Positions 8,636-18,531 are shown, numbered from the stretch's first letter. The stretch: 64,000 bases of DNA from Poriferisodalis sp965203655 (GCF_965203655.1 NZ_CBDBDD010000009.1:682001-746000), one strand, 5' to 3'. Translations and numbers: made by a program. The notes: generated by a model not told the origin, from the letters alone.

Positions 8636-10137
8636 GTCGTGGCAGTCCCGGGCGGGCAGTCCTGTCCCGCTGTGTTGGGGGACTGCCCTGCGAAGAGCGA
8701 TGCGGCGGTGACAACGTGATTGCGGCCGGCGCTGCCTGGCGGGGACGGCGCGGCAACCGCCGCTGCATCCGACGGGGTCGCGAAGCTGCTGGGGCTCCAT
8801 CGCTCGTAACCGCTTCCGTCGGCTCGCACCTGCACCTCGTACAGCGCAGTGTTCTGCAGCCCCGAGATGGTTCTGGGCGAGCTGACATTGCGCATTGTGA
8901 TCCACTGCCCCCCGACGGCGCGGTACCTGATCCGGTAGCCGGATGGGTCGCGACTGCCGACCGTGACGGGAGCCCTCCAGCGGATCTCGAGGGCGCCGTT
9001 GAGCGGTTCTACGGTCACCTCACGCGGAACCCCGGGTGCGTCGCTGCGGGGGTCGCACTCTCGGTCCAGGCCCCTCAGCGCATCGGCTGCCGCCGCAGCT
9101 GCGGAATCGGACACTGCTGCAGGGCCGCCGAAGATCGTGAGCTGCACGGTGCCGGCATCGGGCACCGGGCCGGCCAGGAACCTGCGGGTCGCATCGGGCA
9201 GAATCGGCTCAGTCAGGAGCAGAGGTGCCCGTCGCAGGCCCAGCAGCGCGCCGCCGACCAGCGCGTCAGGGAATCTCCGGCCGTCTGCAAGGCCGAATTC
9301 GTCCGATCCGTAGCAGCGATCGGCGAGCTCGTCGGCGATCTCTGCGGCGGTCTCGAAGCGGTCCTGTCCCCAGAGGCGCTGGACCTTGATGCCCAAACTG
9401 GACAGCTCAGACTCGACTGAGTCAGCGATCGCCGCCGTGCCGCCGGCGATCACCACCTGTTCGATCGAGTAGTCGACGACGAAGCTCTCGACAGCCGTCG
9501 GCAGCCGGTCGCGCTCGGTGAGCAGCACGGGATGGGGCCCAGAAAAGGCGAGCGGCGACAGTGCGAGGGCATCGGCGAACTTCTCCCCGGTTGCCAGCAG
9601 GGCGGTGCGGCGCCCGTCCCCGCAGTAGTCACCGATCTCGCGGGCGTCGATCTCGCGGGCGATGTTGACGACGGTCCGGTAGCGATCAGTACCCTCCAGC
9701 CGCTCGGGCCTGCCGCTGATCAAGCGGTTCAGCTCGTCTGCGACCTCGTCGGCAATGGCGCTGGAGCCGCCGGCGATGATGATGTCGTCGATCCCGTGCC
9801 GCTCGATGAAGCTGCGGGTTGCCCGATGCAGCTCGTCGGGCGGCGACAGCAGGATCGGTGCGTTGCGCACGCGTGCTAGCGGCGTGGCTGCGAGCGCGTC
9901 CGCGAAGGTCTCCCCGGAAGCCACGATGGCTGTGTCGATAGGTCCAGCAGCAGATGCGAACTCCTCTGCGATCTCCGCTGCTGTCTCGTAGCGGTCAGCC
10001 CCCCAGAGCCGATCCGATTCGACACGAGATGCAGCTCCCGCAGCGTTCCCGATGCCCACGATCGCGGTCGCGGCCAGCAGCAGCGCCGTCACCGCCCGCA
10101 GCGGGCGAACCCAGCCGTAATGCGGGCGGCGTGCCAT
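8632..10137 (-). CDS. Secreted cell wall-binding (CWB2) repeat protein with a fibronectin type III-like domain
   Basis: 501 aa from the ATG at 10137; a GTG at 10203 would add 22 residues. A signal peptide (VRPLRAVTALLLAATAIVG, ending in an Ala-rich site) is followed by three CWB2 repeats, each opening with a LWGADRYETAAEIA-like motif (RLEGTDRYRTVVNIA and RLWGQDRFETAAEIA in repeats 2 and 3) and containing a VVIAGGTAAI-like strand. The C-terminal part (PREVTVEPLNGALEIRWRAPV, then TALYEVQVRADG) looks like an fnIII domain. CWB2 repeats anchor proteins to secondary wall polymer in clostridia; here the same role is inferred. The gene overlaps fbiA, so it is expected to be in the same transcript. 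Confidence 0.85.
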   Translation of the reverse strand: MARRPHYGWVRPLRAVTALLLAATAIVGIGNAAGAASRVESDRLWGADRYETAAEIAEEFASAAGPIDTAIVASGETFADALAATPLARVRNAPILLSPPDELHRATRSFIERHGIDDIIIAGGSSAIADEVADELNRLISGRPERLEGTDRYRTVVNIAREIDAREIGDYCGDGRRTALLATGEKFADALALSPLAFSGPHPVLLTERDRLPTAVESFVVDYSIEQVVIAGGTAAIADSVESELSSLGIKVQRLWGQDRFETAAEIADELADRCYGSDEFGLADGRRFPDALVGGALLGLRRAPLLLTEPILPDATRRFLAGPVPDAGTVQLTIFGGPAAVSDSAAAAAADALRGLDRECDPRSDAPGVPREVTVEPLNGALEIRWRAPVTVGSRDPSGYRIRYRAVGGQWITMRNVSSPRTISGLQNTALYEVQVRADGSGYERWSPSSFATPSDAAAVAAPSPPGSAGRNHVVTAASLFAGQSPNTAGQDCPPGTATT

Positions 10138-10221
10138 CCGCGGCACCGTACCGGAACCCACCGTCAATGCGGGTGAGGCCTGCCGCGATGCTCGCGACTT
10201 CACAGGCCCAACAGTGACCCG

Positions 10222-10227
10222 TACCCT
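10222..10227 (+). promoter_or_regulatory. -10 hexamer TACCCT upstream of gmd
   Basis: TANNNT hexamer about 50 bases before the chosen GTG start of gmd. It would give a short 5' leader. It sits in the divergent gap with the CWB2 gene. Confidence 0.3.
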
Positions 10228-10278
10228 GATCTGAGCCCCTGCGCGCCTGCCTTGCGACCCTCGAACCGGAGCCGACCT

Positions 10279-11259
10279 GTGCCGACGGCCCTCATCACCG
10301 GAATCACCGGCCAGGACGGCCAGTACCTAGCGGAGCACCTCCACGGCGAGGGATACCGGGTGGTCGGGCTGATCACGGGTCAGCGCAATCCGCGCTCGGA
10401 GACGATGGCGACCGACCTGCCCTATGTCGAGCTCGTGCCGGGCGACTTGGCCGACCTCGCGTCGCTCATCGCTGCGCTCGAGTACACCCAGCCCGACGAG
10501 GTGTACAACCTCGGTGCCATCAGCTTCGTGGCGCTGTCGTTCAAGCAGCCCGAGCTGACTGCGAACGTCACGGGCCTCGGCGTGCTGCGCCTGCTCGAAG
10601 CGATTCGACTCGTCGGGGGCATCGACAACCCCATCCGCTTCTACCAGGCCTCCTCTAGCGAGATGTTCGGCAAGGTGCGAGAAACGCCGCAGAGCGAGCT
10701 GACGCCGCTGCATCCGCGCAGCCCCTACGGCTCAGCCAAGGTGTTCGGGCACAACACCACCGTGAACTACCGCGAGAGCTACGGGCTGTACGCCTGCAGC
10801 GGCATCCTGTTCAACCACGAGTCGCCCCGGCGCGGCCTCGAGTTCGTGACCCGCAAGGTCACCAACGCGGTAGCCCGCATCAAGCTCGGGCTGCAAGACG
10901 AGGTGGCCCTCGGGAACCTCGACGCCAAGCGCGACTGGGGTTTCGCGGGCGACTACGTGCGGGCGATGCATCTCATGCTGCGCCAGCCTGAGCCCGACGA
11001 CTACGTCATCGCGACGGGACAGACGCACGCTGTGCGCGATTTCGTGCAGCTCGCCTTCGCGGCGGCCGGCATCGACGACTGGGAGCGCTACGTGCGGATC
11101 GATCCCCGCTTCTTCCGGCCTGCCGAGGTGGACCTGCTCGTCGGCGATGCGTCCAAGGCTGCCCGGGTGCTGGGATGGGTGCCCCGGATGTCCTTTGAAG
11201 AGCTGGTGACGACCATGGTCACCAGCGACATCGAGATCGAGCAGCGCAAGCTCACGTGA
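10279..11259 (+). CDS. gmd: GDP-mannose 4,6-dehydratase
   Basis: 326 aa from GTG 10279, which puts the family N-terminus (PTALITGITGQDGQYLAEHL) at the start; an in-frame TTG lies 27 bases upstream. It converts GDP-D-mannose to GDP-4-keto-6-deoxy-D-mannose, the precursor of 6-deoxyhexoses. Visible are the NAD(P) motif TGITGQDG, QASSSEMFG with the catalytic Ser/Glu region, and the SPYGSAKVFGHN Tyr-xxx-Lys pair. RDWGFAGDYVRAM is the usual C-terminal substrate-binding motif. No fucose synthase or RmlD-type reductase lies nearby to complete a pathway. It overlaps the next open frame, but the SpoIID gene probably starts 140 bases further on. Confidence 0.92.
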   Translation: MPTALITGITGQDGQYLAEHLHGEGYRVVGLITGQRNPRSETMATDLPYVELVPGDLADLASLIAALEYTQPDEVYNLGAISFVALSFKQPELTANVTGLGVLRLLEAIRLVGGIDNPIRFYQASSSEMFGKVRETPQSELTPLHPRSPYGSAKVFGHNTTVNYRESYGLYACSGILFNHESPRRGLEFVTRKVTNAVARIKLGLQDEVALGNLDAKRDWGFAGDYVRAMHLMLRQPEPDDYVIATGQTHAVRDFVQLAFAAAGIDDWERYVRIDPRFFRPAEVDLLVGDASKAARVLGWVPRMSFEELVTTMVTSDIEIEQRKLT

Positions 11260-11277
11260 CGACTCCGATGCCCCCAT

Positions 11278-11294
11278 GCTGCCCGGGGGGCAGC
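11278..11294. terminator. GC-rich hairpin after gmd
   Basis: GCTGCCC and GGGCAGC form a perfect 7-bp stem around a GGG loop, about 19 bases after the gmd stop. No U-tract follows, so termination is uncertain. Confidence 0.35.
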
Positions 11295-11399
11295 GGATGG
11301 CGCTGGCGCGGGCCGGTGCACAGCCGTGCTGTACACCGCGTGATATCCGACGGGCACCACCCGCCGGCCGGTACCACTACAGGGGTGCGGGAACTCCCG

Positions 11400-13571
11400 A
11401 TGTTTCGTCGCGCAACAGCGACGTTGCGCCGGCTCGCCGGCGTGGCCGTTGCCGCTGCGGTGGCGGCGGGATCCTTGGCGTTCGCCGTGCCGCCCGCAGG
11501 CGCCCAGACCGCAGAGCTGGCCCCCAATGTGATTGTCGTAGAGGGCCGGGGCTTCGGGCACGGCAACGGCCTCAGCCAGTGGGGTGCGCTGGGCTACGCG
11601 GTGGACCATCGCTGGAGCAGCGATCAGATCGTCGAGCACTACTACAGCAACACCACCCAGTCCTCTGTCAGCAATCCCGACGTCTGGGTGCACCTCACAG
11701 GCAATGACCGCAAAGACCTGCTGGTCACGTCGGCGTCAGCTTTCGCCGTGGCGGGGCAGCAGTTCGATGGCGGCGACATCGTGCGGATCGGCGTCAGCTC
11801 CGGCGATTTCTGGGTGCGCTCCGATGCCGGCTGCGGGCGCCGCGGCGAACCAGTGACCGACCGGCTCTCCGCGTCGAGCCGCCGCGGAGACCGGTACGTC
11901 GAAGCTGTCCCGTCAAACAGCGATTACGCCGTGGACGACCAGTCACAGCTCCTGGTGATGATCTACTGCGACGGCAGCGACACCGCAGTGGAGTCGAGGC
12001 GGGTTGCCTACCGGGGCGTTCTCGGCGTCGTCGATCAGAACGGCCCGTTCTCCTTCAACCGGGTCCCGCTGGAGCAGTATCTGCGCGGAGTCGTGCCCAA
12101 CGAGAGCCGTCCGCATTGGGGTGCTGAGGGTGAGGGGCGCGGCCTTGCCGCGCTTGAGGCCCAAGCAATCGCAGCGCGCTCGTACGTGCTCTCGCTGGCG
12201 GCCTCGCGTGCGAGCAGCGGAAGCCAGGGGCGGTTCACCGACACGTGCGACACCGCGAGATGTCAGGTGTATTTCGGCGCTGCCCGCGACGGGAACGCGC
12301 TCGATCACGGGACGCGGTACATCCACACCAACACCGCGATCCGGAACACGGCGGGCCATGTTCGCGTCCATGACGACGGATCGATTGCCTTCGCCGAATT
12401 CCACGCGTCGAGCGGCGGCTGGACGGCCGGGCTCGACGAGGGCTCCCGATTCCCCGGCGTCCAGGATCTCGGCGACTCGACCGTCGGCAATTCCAATCAC
12501 GCCTGGGAGTTCCGCATCAGCAGATCGGACATCGAGGCGGCCTACCCGAGCATCGGCAGCCTCGTCTGCATCGAGGTCACCCACCGCAACGGCAACGGCG
12601 CGTGGGGCGGGAGGACCCGAGGCATGCGCATCGTGGGAACCGACGGAGTCGAGAACTTCGACGGCTACTCCGGCGTCGAGAACGGGCAGTGGAACCGCTG
12701 GGCACGCGATCCGTTCCGCAAGAGATTCGCCCTGCGGTCTGACTGGTACCGCTTCCCCCAGTTCCCCGACGGCCAGCCCTGCGAGCAGCCTGCCCCTGGC
12801 ACCCTGGATCCGCCGTCAGACACAGACAGCCCTGGCCTATGGGTGCTGAAGTCCGACGGCACCGTCTTCGCTGACGGGTCGGCACAGCATCTGGGCAACG
12901 GAATCCTGCCGTCGTCGGACCGGTTCACGGCGATGGCTGCGCATCCGGGCGGGGACGGCTACTGGCTCGCGACCTCCGGCGGCGATGTCCAGCCTTTCGG
13001 CGACGCCGACTATCACGGGAACGCGGTCGGTGCGGCGGGGGCCGAGTCTGTCGTCGCGATGGCTGCGCATCCGGGCGGAGACGGCTACTGGCTCGCGACC
13101 GGCCAAGGCAACGTGTTCGCCTTCGGCGCAGCCGGGCACTGGGGAGCGATAGCGCACCTGCGCCTGGCTGCGGATGTCGTCGACGTCGAGTCTTCGCCCA
13201 GCGGCGACGGCTACTGGCTGGCGCTCGAGGACGGACGTGTCCTCGCGTTCGGCGACGCGCGAGATCTCGGCTGCGGGCCGCTGCTGCGCTCTGGCATGGT
13301 CGGCATCGGTCTCGTGGCCACGCCTGACGGCGATGGCTACTGGCTGGCTGGCGCCGACACGGCCGTGCATGCCATCGGGGCCGCAGACCACCATGGCGAT
13401 CGCGCTGGCCGCCAGAACCGACTGCCCGCAGTGGGATTTGCTGCCACCGCCAGCGGCAACGGCTACTGGCTGGTGTGGAGCGACGGCACCAGCTTCAACC
13501 GTGGAGACGCGCCCGACTACCGCACCTCACGTGCTGGATCCGGCGTCGTCGCTGCTGAATCGGTCCGGTAG
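11400..13571 (+). CDS. Secreted SpoIID/LytB-domain protein with C-terminal GDGYWLA repeats
   Basis: 723 aa from ATG 11400; the frame is open back to a GTG at 11256, but a clean signal peptide (LAGVAVAAAVAAGSLAFAV, then AQT) fits 11400. The SpoIID/LytB core contains PLEQYLRGVVPNESRPHW and ALEAQAIAARSYVLSLA, typical of peptidoglycan-acting amidase enhancers or lytic enzymes. From about residue 475 there are six related repeats of roughly 40 residues, each with a (G)DGYWLA-like core followed by a FAFGDA-like strand, probably a beta-propeller. Similar repeats are common in secreted Acidimicrobiia proteins (recalled, not searched). Neighbours are all envelope polysaccharide genes. Confidence 0.85.
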   Translation: MFRRATATLRRLAGVAVAAAVAAGSLAFAVPPAGAQTAELAPNVIVVEGRGFGHGNGLSQWGALGYAVDHRWSSDQIVEHYYSNTTQSSVSNPDVWVHLTGNDRKDLLVTSASAFAVAGQQFDGGDIVRIGVSSGDFWVRSDAGCGRRGEPVTDRLSASSRRGDRYVEAVPSNSDYAVDDQSQLLVMIYCDGSDTAVESRRVAYRGVLGVVDQNGPFSFNRVPLEQYLRGVVPNESRPHWGAEGEGRGLAALEAQAIAARSYVLSLAASRASSGSQGRFTDTCDTARCQVYFGAARDGNALDHGTRYIHTNTAIRNTAGHVRVHDDGSIAFAEFHASSGGWTAGLDEGSRFPGVQDLGDSTVGNSNHAWEFRISRSDIEAAYPSIGSLVCIEVTHRNGNGAWGGRTRGMRIVGTDGVENFDGYSGVENGQWNRWARDPFRKRFALRSDWYRFPQFPDGQPCEQPAPGTLDPPSDTDSPGLWVLKSDGTVFADGSAQHLGNGILPSSDRFTAMAAHPGGDGYWLATSGGDVQPFGDADYHGNAVGAAGAESVVAMAAHPGGDGYWLATGQGNVFAFGAAGHWGAIAHLRLAADVVDVESSPSGDGYWLALEDGRVLAFGDARDLGCGPLLRSGMVGIGLVATPDGDGYWLAGADTAVHAIGAADHHGDRAGRQNRLPAVGFAATASGNGYWLVWSDGTSFNRGDAPDYRTSRAGSGVVAAESVR
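12832..13535 (+). repeat. Six in-frame repeats with GYWLA-like core
   Basis: Degenerate coding repeats of about 110-125 bases. Cores seen are GLWVLKSDG, GDGYWLATSGG, GDGYWLATGQG, GDGYWLALEDG, GDGYWLAGADT and GNGYWLVWSDG. Within the DNA, the ggcgacggctactggctggc-type core is nearly identical in several copies, which would allow recombination and copy-number change. Confidence 0.75.
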
Positions 13572-13579
13572 GCGAGCGC

Positions 13580-16500
13580 GTGAGCCATGACATCGTCATG
13601 AACGAGCCCGCCTCGACAGACGTACCGCTGCCGGACACATCCGAGCCCACCACGCTGGCGCCCCCGCCGGCGGTCGCAGCCATCGTCACGGCCTCGTCTC
13701 GATGGTCCGACACGGAGGCCACCTTGGGTGCCCTGGCAGCCCAGGATTACCCCCGCTTGGCCGTCCTAGTGCTGTGCGACGCGGAGGGTCCCCAGGGCAG
13801 TCGTGTCCGCGAGGTGCTTCCCACCGCTGCGGTCGCGAACCAGATGTCGTCCCGCCCCGATGAGCGCCGGGGCTCGCACCGGCGTCGCTCCGGATCGCTC
13901 AACAACCGGGGCGCGTCACTGGTGCGGGGGGCCGACTACCTGCTGTTCCTGACCGCTGGCGTCGTGCTGACGCCTGATGCTGTCGGCGTCCTCATCGACG
14001 ACGCCGAGAACGCCCCGGGCAGGGTCGTCGGTGTCGCTGGACCGAAGCTGCTCGACGCCGACGACGGCATGACGCTGCGCGATCTCGGTGGTACGGCGGA
14101 TCGTCTCGGCGTGAGGATCCCTGCCGCGAGCCAAGGCGAAGTTGACCAGGCCCAGCACGACGAGGCACGGGACCTGTTCGTGGCGCCGACGCAGGCGATG
14201 CTGGTCCGGGCGGATGTGTTCGCGATCGTCGGCGGGTTCGATCCTCACCTCGACGGCGACGGCGCGGCCGTCGATTTGTGCTGGCGGATCCAGCTCGCTG
14301 GGTCGCGCGTGCGCATTGTGCCGGCGGCAACCGGGCTGGTGCAGTCCACGCCGTCAGCGTCAGCGTTCGGCCCCTCGGCTCGCCAGCACGAACATCGGGC
14401 CCGGCTTCGCACGATGCTGAAGTGCTACGGCTGGGTGCATCTGGTGCCCGCGGTGCTGCTCGCGGCGGTGCTGGCACTGGGCGAGGTGCTCTTCGCGGCG
14501 CTGCGCGGGCGGTTCGCCCAGGCATCTGACGTGGCGCTGGCCTGGGCATGGAATGCCCGGCGCCTTCCGGGCACATTTGCCTTGCGGGGTGCCGCGAAGC
14601 GCTACCGGCGCGTGCGTGATGCCGACCTGCGCCGATTGCAGCAGGGCGGCTCGATCCGGGTCGCCGACTGGTTCCGCTACCGCCTCAGCCCCGAAGGCGG
14701 ATTGGCAGCGCGCACCACCATCGACGAGAGCATCCTCGGCACCTGGCGGCGCAATGCGCACCGGACGGTGTGGGTGGTGTGGGTGCTCCTGATCGGCGGG
14801 ATCGCCTTCGGTTCTCGCCATCTGCTGACCGGCGGCATCCCCGCATATGGCCAGTTCGCGCACTTCGCCGATGCTCCGACGATGCTCAGCGCCTATCTCG
14901 ACGGCTGGCGTGTCGCTGCGGTGGGAGACGCCGGGATCGGTCATCCCGCGATGGGTCTCCTGGGCATCGGCGGGATCATCGTGCTCGGCGCGGTCGGGCT
15001 GCTGCGTCACATCGCTGTGTGGGGGCTGCTGCTGGCAGGCCTCGCCGGCATGTGGAAGCTCTGCGCACCGTCGAACAGTCGCAATGGCCGGCTGGTCGCC
15101 CTCGCGCTCTATGCCGCATGCCCGCTGCCCTACAACGCGGTGGCCAACGGGCGCTGGGACGTGCTGCTTGCGTACGGCGTCGCGCCCGCGATAGTGCTGA
15201 TGGTCAGCCGGCTGATGGGTGCGGTGGCGGTCGGATCCTCCGGTGACGGCAGCCGGCGTTCGACAGCGGCCCGTGTCGCGTCGCTTGGACTGTTGTTCGC
15301 CGTCGCCGCGGCATTCGAACCGTTCATCGTGGTGCTCGGGCTGGGCGCCGCGGCGGTGCTGGCGGTCACCGAGACCACCTGGCGGGCGACAAGCCGGTCG
15401 TCGCTGGCGACACCGTGGCTCGGGCTGCTGCTGGTCTTCGCGGCAGCGGCGCTCGCCGTGGCGGCACACCTTCCTTGGCTGATCGAATTCGGTTCGCTGC
15501 GGGTGTTCTTGGATGTTTCCGGGGGCAGCTCGACAGTCTCGCCACCTGCGTCGCTCGCAGAGCTCCTGCGATTCCAGACGGGGCCGCTGGGCGATCTGCC
15601 GCTGGGCTGGGGCATGGTTGGGGCCGCAGCGGTGCCGCTGCTCGTCGGGCGCTCGAGCCGGCTGTGGTGGGCGGCTCGGGGCTGGATGGTGGGCCTCGCA
15701 GGATTCGCAGGGGCGTGGGCACTCGTCACCGGCTGGGCCGACGACCTGCTGGCGGAGATTCCGATCGGAGACTCGCTGGCTGAGGTCTCGCTGGTGCTCG
15801 GCGCTGTAGGGCTGTGCTGGGCGGCCGCAGCCGGTCCACCGGTGCTGGCGGCGTCCGGCGGCGACACGTCGCCGCGTGTTCGCAGCGCGATGGTGCTCAT
15901 CAGCGGCCTCGCCGTGGGCGCGATGGCGCTGCCCACGGCGTGGGCGGCGGTCGACGGAGACTGGTCGGCGCCGCGCTTCGACCACCGTGTGCCGTTGGCG
16001 TTGATCGATGATCGAGATGTCGGGCCCGATTACCGCGTGCTCTGGATCGGCGACTCCGACGTCTTGCCGCTGCGCGGATCGGAGCTGGGCATCGACGGCC
16101 TCGCCGCAGGCACGTCGGTTCGCGGCTTTCCTGATGTCCGCCATCAATGGGCGTCGCCCCCCACGCCGGGAAATGAGCGCCTGCTGGACGCTGTGAGGGT
16201 GGGGTTGGCCGGCGACACCCTGCGCATGGGGCGGCTGCTCGGATCGTTCGGCATCCGTTACGTCGTCCTGGTCGAGCGTTCGGGTCCGTCGTACTCAGCA
16301 GGTTGGGAACGGCCGGTCGATCCGGCGGTCGCTGAGGCGTTGGCCTCGCAGATCGACTTACGCCCTCTCGCGGTCGATCCATCGGTGCAAGTGTTCCGCA
16401 ACGAGGCGTGGTGGTCGTCGCGGGCGCAGTTTTCCCAGCCGATCCCGACCGGCTTCGCAGTCGATCAGACCGATCTGGTGGTCAGCGATCTGAGCGACGC

Positions 16501-16834
16501 CATCGGCGTGCTCACCGACTACCGGTCGCCGACGGTGCAACTCGGGCATGTGGGTACCGGCCCATTGCTCGTCGCTGAGGGGTTCGATCCGGGCTGGAGA
16601 CTCCAGGTCGACAGCACGGAGGTCTCACCGACGCTCGCGCAGGGCTGGGCGATGCGATTCGATCCGCCCCACGCCGGCCAGGCTGAGCTGAGCTACGAGC
16701 GCTCTGCTGCGGTCACCGACAGGCTGTGGGCTCAAGCACTGATCTGGCTGTCGATCGGGTGGGTGGCCATCGGCCAGCCGACGCCACTCGCCGACCGCGT
16801 GACGGCGGCATTCGGGAAGTTGCGGCGGCGATGA
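13580..16834 (+). CDS. Very large membrane glycosyltransferase (GT2-like N-domain plus polytopic membrane domain)
   Basis: 1084 aa. Residues about 30-260 resemble a family 2 glycosyltransferase: AAIVTASSRWSDTEATLGAL at the start, then MLVRADVFAIVGGFDPHLDGDGAAVDLCWRIQLAG. The position of the usual DxD metal motif reads FLTAGVVLTPDAV, so the catalytic acids are not obvious. From about residue 290 onward there are a dozen or so hydrophobic segments, then an extracytoplasmic C-terminal domain ending near a last membrane helix. It lies between the SpoIID and DUF5719-like genes; a similar large glycosyltransferase is next to DUF5719 in other actinobacteria. It probably transfers or assembles a wall or lipid-linked sugar, substrate unknown. 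The stop overlaps the next ATG. Confidence 0.75.
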   Translation: MSHDIVMNEPASTDVPLPDTSEPTTLAPPPAVAAIVTASSRWSDTEATLGALAAQDYPRLAVLVLCDAEGPQGSRVREVLPTAAVANQMSSRPDERRGSHRRRSGSLNNRGASLVRGADYLLFLTAGVVLTPDAVGVLIDDAENAPGRVVGVAGPKLLDADDGMTLRDLGGTADRLGVRIPAASQGEVDQAQHDEARDLFVAPTQAMLVRADVFAIVGGFDPHLDGDGAAVDLCWRIQLAGSRVRIVPAATGLVQSTPSASAFGPSARQHEHRARLRTMLKCYGWVHLVPAVLLAAVLALGEVLFAALRGRFAQASDVALAWAWNARRLPGTFALRGAAKRYRRVRDADLRRLQQGGSIRVADWFRYRLSPEGGLAARTTIDESILGTWRRNAHRTVWVVWVLLIGGIAFGSRHLLTGGIPAYGQFAHFADAPTMLSAYLDGWRVAAVGDAGIGHPAMGLLGIGGIIVLGAVGLLRHIAVWGLLLAGLAGMWKLCAPSNSRNGRLVALALYAACPLPYNAVANGRWDVLLAYGVAPAIVLMVSRLMGAVAVGSSGDGSRRSTAARVASLGLLFAVAAAFEPFIVVLGLGAAAVLAVTETTWRATSRSSLATPWLGLLLVFAAAALAVAAHLPWLIEFGSLRVFLDVSGGSSTVSPPASLAELLRFQTGPLGDLPLGWGMVGAAAVPLLVGRSSRLWWAARGWMVGLAGFAGAWALVTGWADDLLAEIPIGDSLAEVSLVLGAVGLCWAAAAGPPVLAASGGDTSPRVRSAMVLISGLAVGAMALPTAWAAVDGDWSAPRFDHRVPLALIDDRDVGPDYRVLWIGDSDVLPLRGSELGIDGLAAGTSVRGFPDVRHQWASPPTPGNERLLDAVRVGLAGDTLRMGRLLGSFGIRYVVLVERSGPSYSAGWERPVDPAVAEALASQIDLRPLAVDPSVQVFRNEAWWSSRAQFSQPIPTGFAVDQTDLVVSDLSDAIGVLTDYRSPTVQLGHVGTGPLLVAEGFDPGWRLQVDSTEVSPTLAQGWAMRFDPPHAGQAELSYERSAAVTDRLWAQALIWLSIGWVAIGQPTPLADRVTAAFGKLRRR

Positions 16835-18531
16835 GGATTCTGCGGTGGCTGCCGAGGTTGTTGATCCCGCTGGCAGTGGCCGCGGCGCTGCTCGTCGACG
16901 CGCGTGTCGATCGCACTCCTGCTGAGGCGGCGGCTCTCAATGATGAGGTGCCGACGCAGATCGAAGTGCCGGCACCGTCTGCGTTGACCTCGAGCTGGTT
17001 CTGCCCGGTCGTGGGAATGCGCGTCATCTCGCCTGGGTTTGGCGAGATCACAACCGAGCTGCTGCTCACCAACATGACTGGCACATCGGTGTCGGTCTCG
17101 GTCGAGTTGCGCGGTCGCACCACGGGCCGCCAGTTCGTGACGGCGGACGTGGCGCCGCTGAGCACCGGCGTGGTGAACATCGCCGATTACGCGCGTGACG
17201 AGATCGTCGGCGCCCTGGTGGAGGCCTCCTCGGGCGGTCTGGCAGTGACGCGCAGGTTCTCCTCCCCGCTCGGGATCGACGAAGCCCGCTGCTCGAGCGT
17301 GCTCGCAGCCAACTGGTATGTGCCTGTTGGCGACACCCAAGCCGATGCGCTCGGGGTGATCGCGATCATGAATCCGCTGCCGCGCGATGCAATCGTCGAC
17401 ATCACATTTGCCACCGAGGCCGAATTCGGGCCCTTCGTCGTGCCAGAGCTGACGGGGGTGGTGATTCCGGCGTGGAGTTCTGTCGCCTTCGACCTCGGCC
17501 AGCATGCGCGCCGGCGTGATGTCGTGGCTGCGTCGGTTCAGGCGCGGACCGGTCGCATAGCGGCTGACTCATTCGCGATCTACGACGGCAGCGTCGGCAG
17601 GCGCGGCTTTGCCGCGGAGTTGGCGTCGGTCAGCCTCAGCGAAACGTGGCTCGTGCCGGCAGCGGGCATCGACGGCGAGACTCAGCTGAGCGTTCGGGTG
17701 TTCAATCCCACCGACGAGGTGGCCCAAGTCGTCGCGGAGTTGGCGGTCGCCGGTGCCGAGAGCGACCGCGTGGCTTTCGCCATTGCTGCCCACGATGTGC
17801 TCGAGCTGACGGTCGAGCCGCCCAGCGACCGGGCGCCCGGGCTCGACTCCCTGCTGGCGCCCGCCGGAGTCCCGCTGGGCATCTCGGTGACCGGGCAGAA
17901 CGACGTGCCCTTTGTCGTATGGGCGGAGACCTTGGTCGGCTCTGCGGCGAACCCGCTGACGGACATCCCGGTCGCTTCGGCTCCTGCCGAGGACACCACC
18001 GAACCTGCCGACGATCCATCCCTCACCCCATCCGTCACCGTCGTGGCCCAGCCGGACGTGTCGCCCGACACCTCATCTGAGGCTGCCAGCGCTCTCTCGG
18101 ACGGTTCCGGACCGCAGGACAACTCAGACGATCCTGAGATTGCCGTCGCCGAGGTGCTCCCGCCGGTGCTCGCAGCACGGTCGGGTCTGGCCTCGGTGCC
18201 GGGCATCGGGGTGGAGCGCGAGCGCTGGCTCGTGGTGGCGCCCGCTGAGCCCGGCGTCGAGACTTTCCTGACCATCGTGAGAGCTCCGCCGCAGCCGGCT
18301 GGCGAGGGTGAGTCCCCCGATGAGGGGGAGGGTGATCGTCGGGTCGTCATCGGGACGTTGCATCGCGAGACGGTCGCGGTGGTCGATGTGCCGGCGTCGG
18401 GTGTGGTGACGCACCGGCTGACGAGCGGTACGACCCGCATCGTGGTGTCCGACGTCCCGTTCGCCGTGTTGCTGTGGCAATCCCGATCCGGCGGCGCCGG
18501 CCTCAGCGTGGCCCATCCGGTGGGATGGTGA
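16831..18531 (+). CDS. DUF5719-like secreted protein
   Basis: 566 aa from ATG 16831, which overlaps the previous TGA; the open frame further upstream is inside the glycosyltransferase. A basic N-terminus and hydrophobic segment (WLPRLLIPLAVAAALLVDA) form a signal peptide or anchor. The rest is rich in beta-strand-like VVELAVAG-type repeats, with SSWFCPVVGMRV and a paired Cys near residue 150 (EARCSSVLAANWYVP). A disordered Thr/Pro/Asp/Ser-rich linker runs from about 385 to 435. Position after a large GT2 gene matches the DUF5719 family of actinobacteria. Function is unknown; an envelope accessory role is likely. Confidence 0.65.
   Translation: MRILRWLPRLLIPLAVAAALLVDARVDRTPAEAAALNDEVPTQIEVPAPSALTSSWFCPVVGMRVISPGFGEITTELLLTNMTGTSVSVSVELRGRTTGRQFVTADVAPLSTGVVNIADYARDEIVGALVEASSGGLAVTRRFSSPLGIDEARCSSVLAANWYVPVGDTQADALGVIAIMNPLPRDAIVDITFATEAEFGPFVVPELTGVVIPAWSSVAFDLGQHARRRDVVAASVQARTGRIAADSFAIYDGSVGRRGFAAELASVSLSETWLVPAAGIDGETQLSVRVFNPTDEVAQVVAELAVAGAESDRVAFAIAAHDVLELTVEPPSDRAPGLDSLLAPAGVPLGISVTGQNDVPFVVWAETLVGSAANPLTDIPVASAPAEDTTEPADDPSLTPSVTVVAQPDVSPDTSSEAASALSDGSGPQDNSDDPEIAVAEVLPPVLAARSGLASVPGIGVERERWLVVAPAEPGVETFLTIVRAPPQPAGEGESPDEGEGDRRVVIGTLHRETVAVVDVPASGVVTHRLTSGTTRIVVSDVPFAVLLWQSRSGGAGLSVAHPVGW

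Noticed and set aside
12832..13535. CRISPR-like array
   Set aside because: The repeats are in-frame coding repeats with variable sequence and no constant spacer pattern.
14360..16147. Long minus-strand open frame opposite the large glycosyltransferase
   Set aside because: It is a GC-driven shadow with Arg/Gln/His-rich low-complexity translation.
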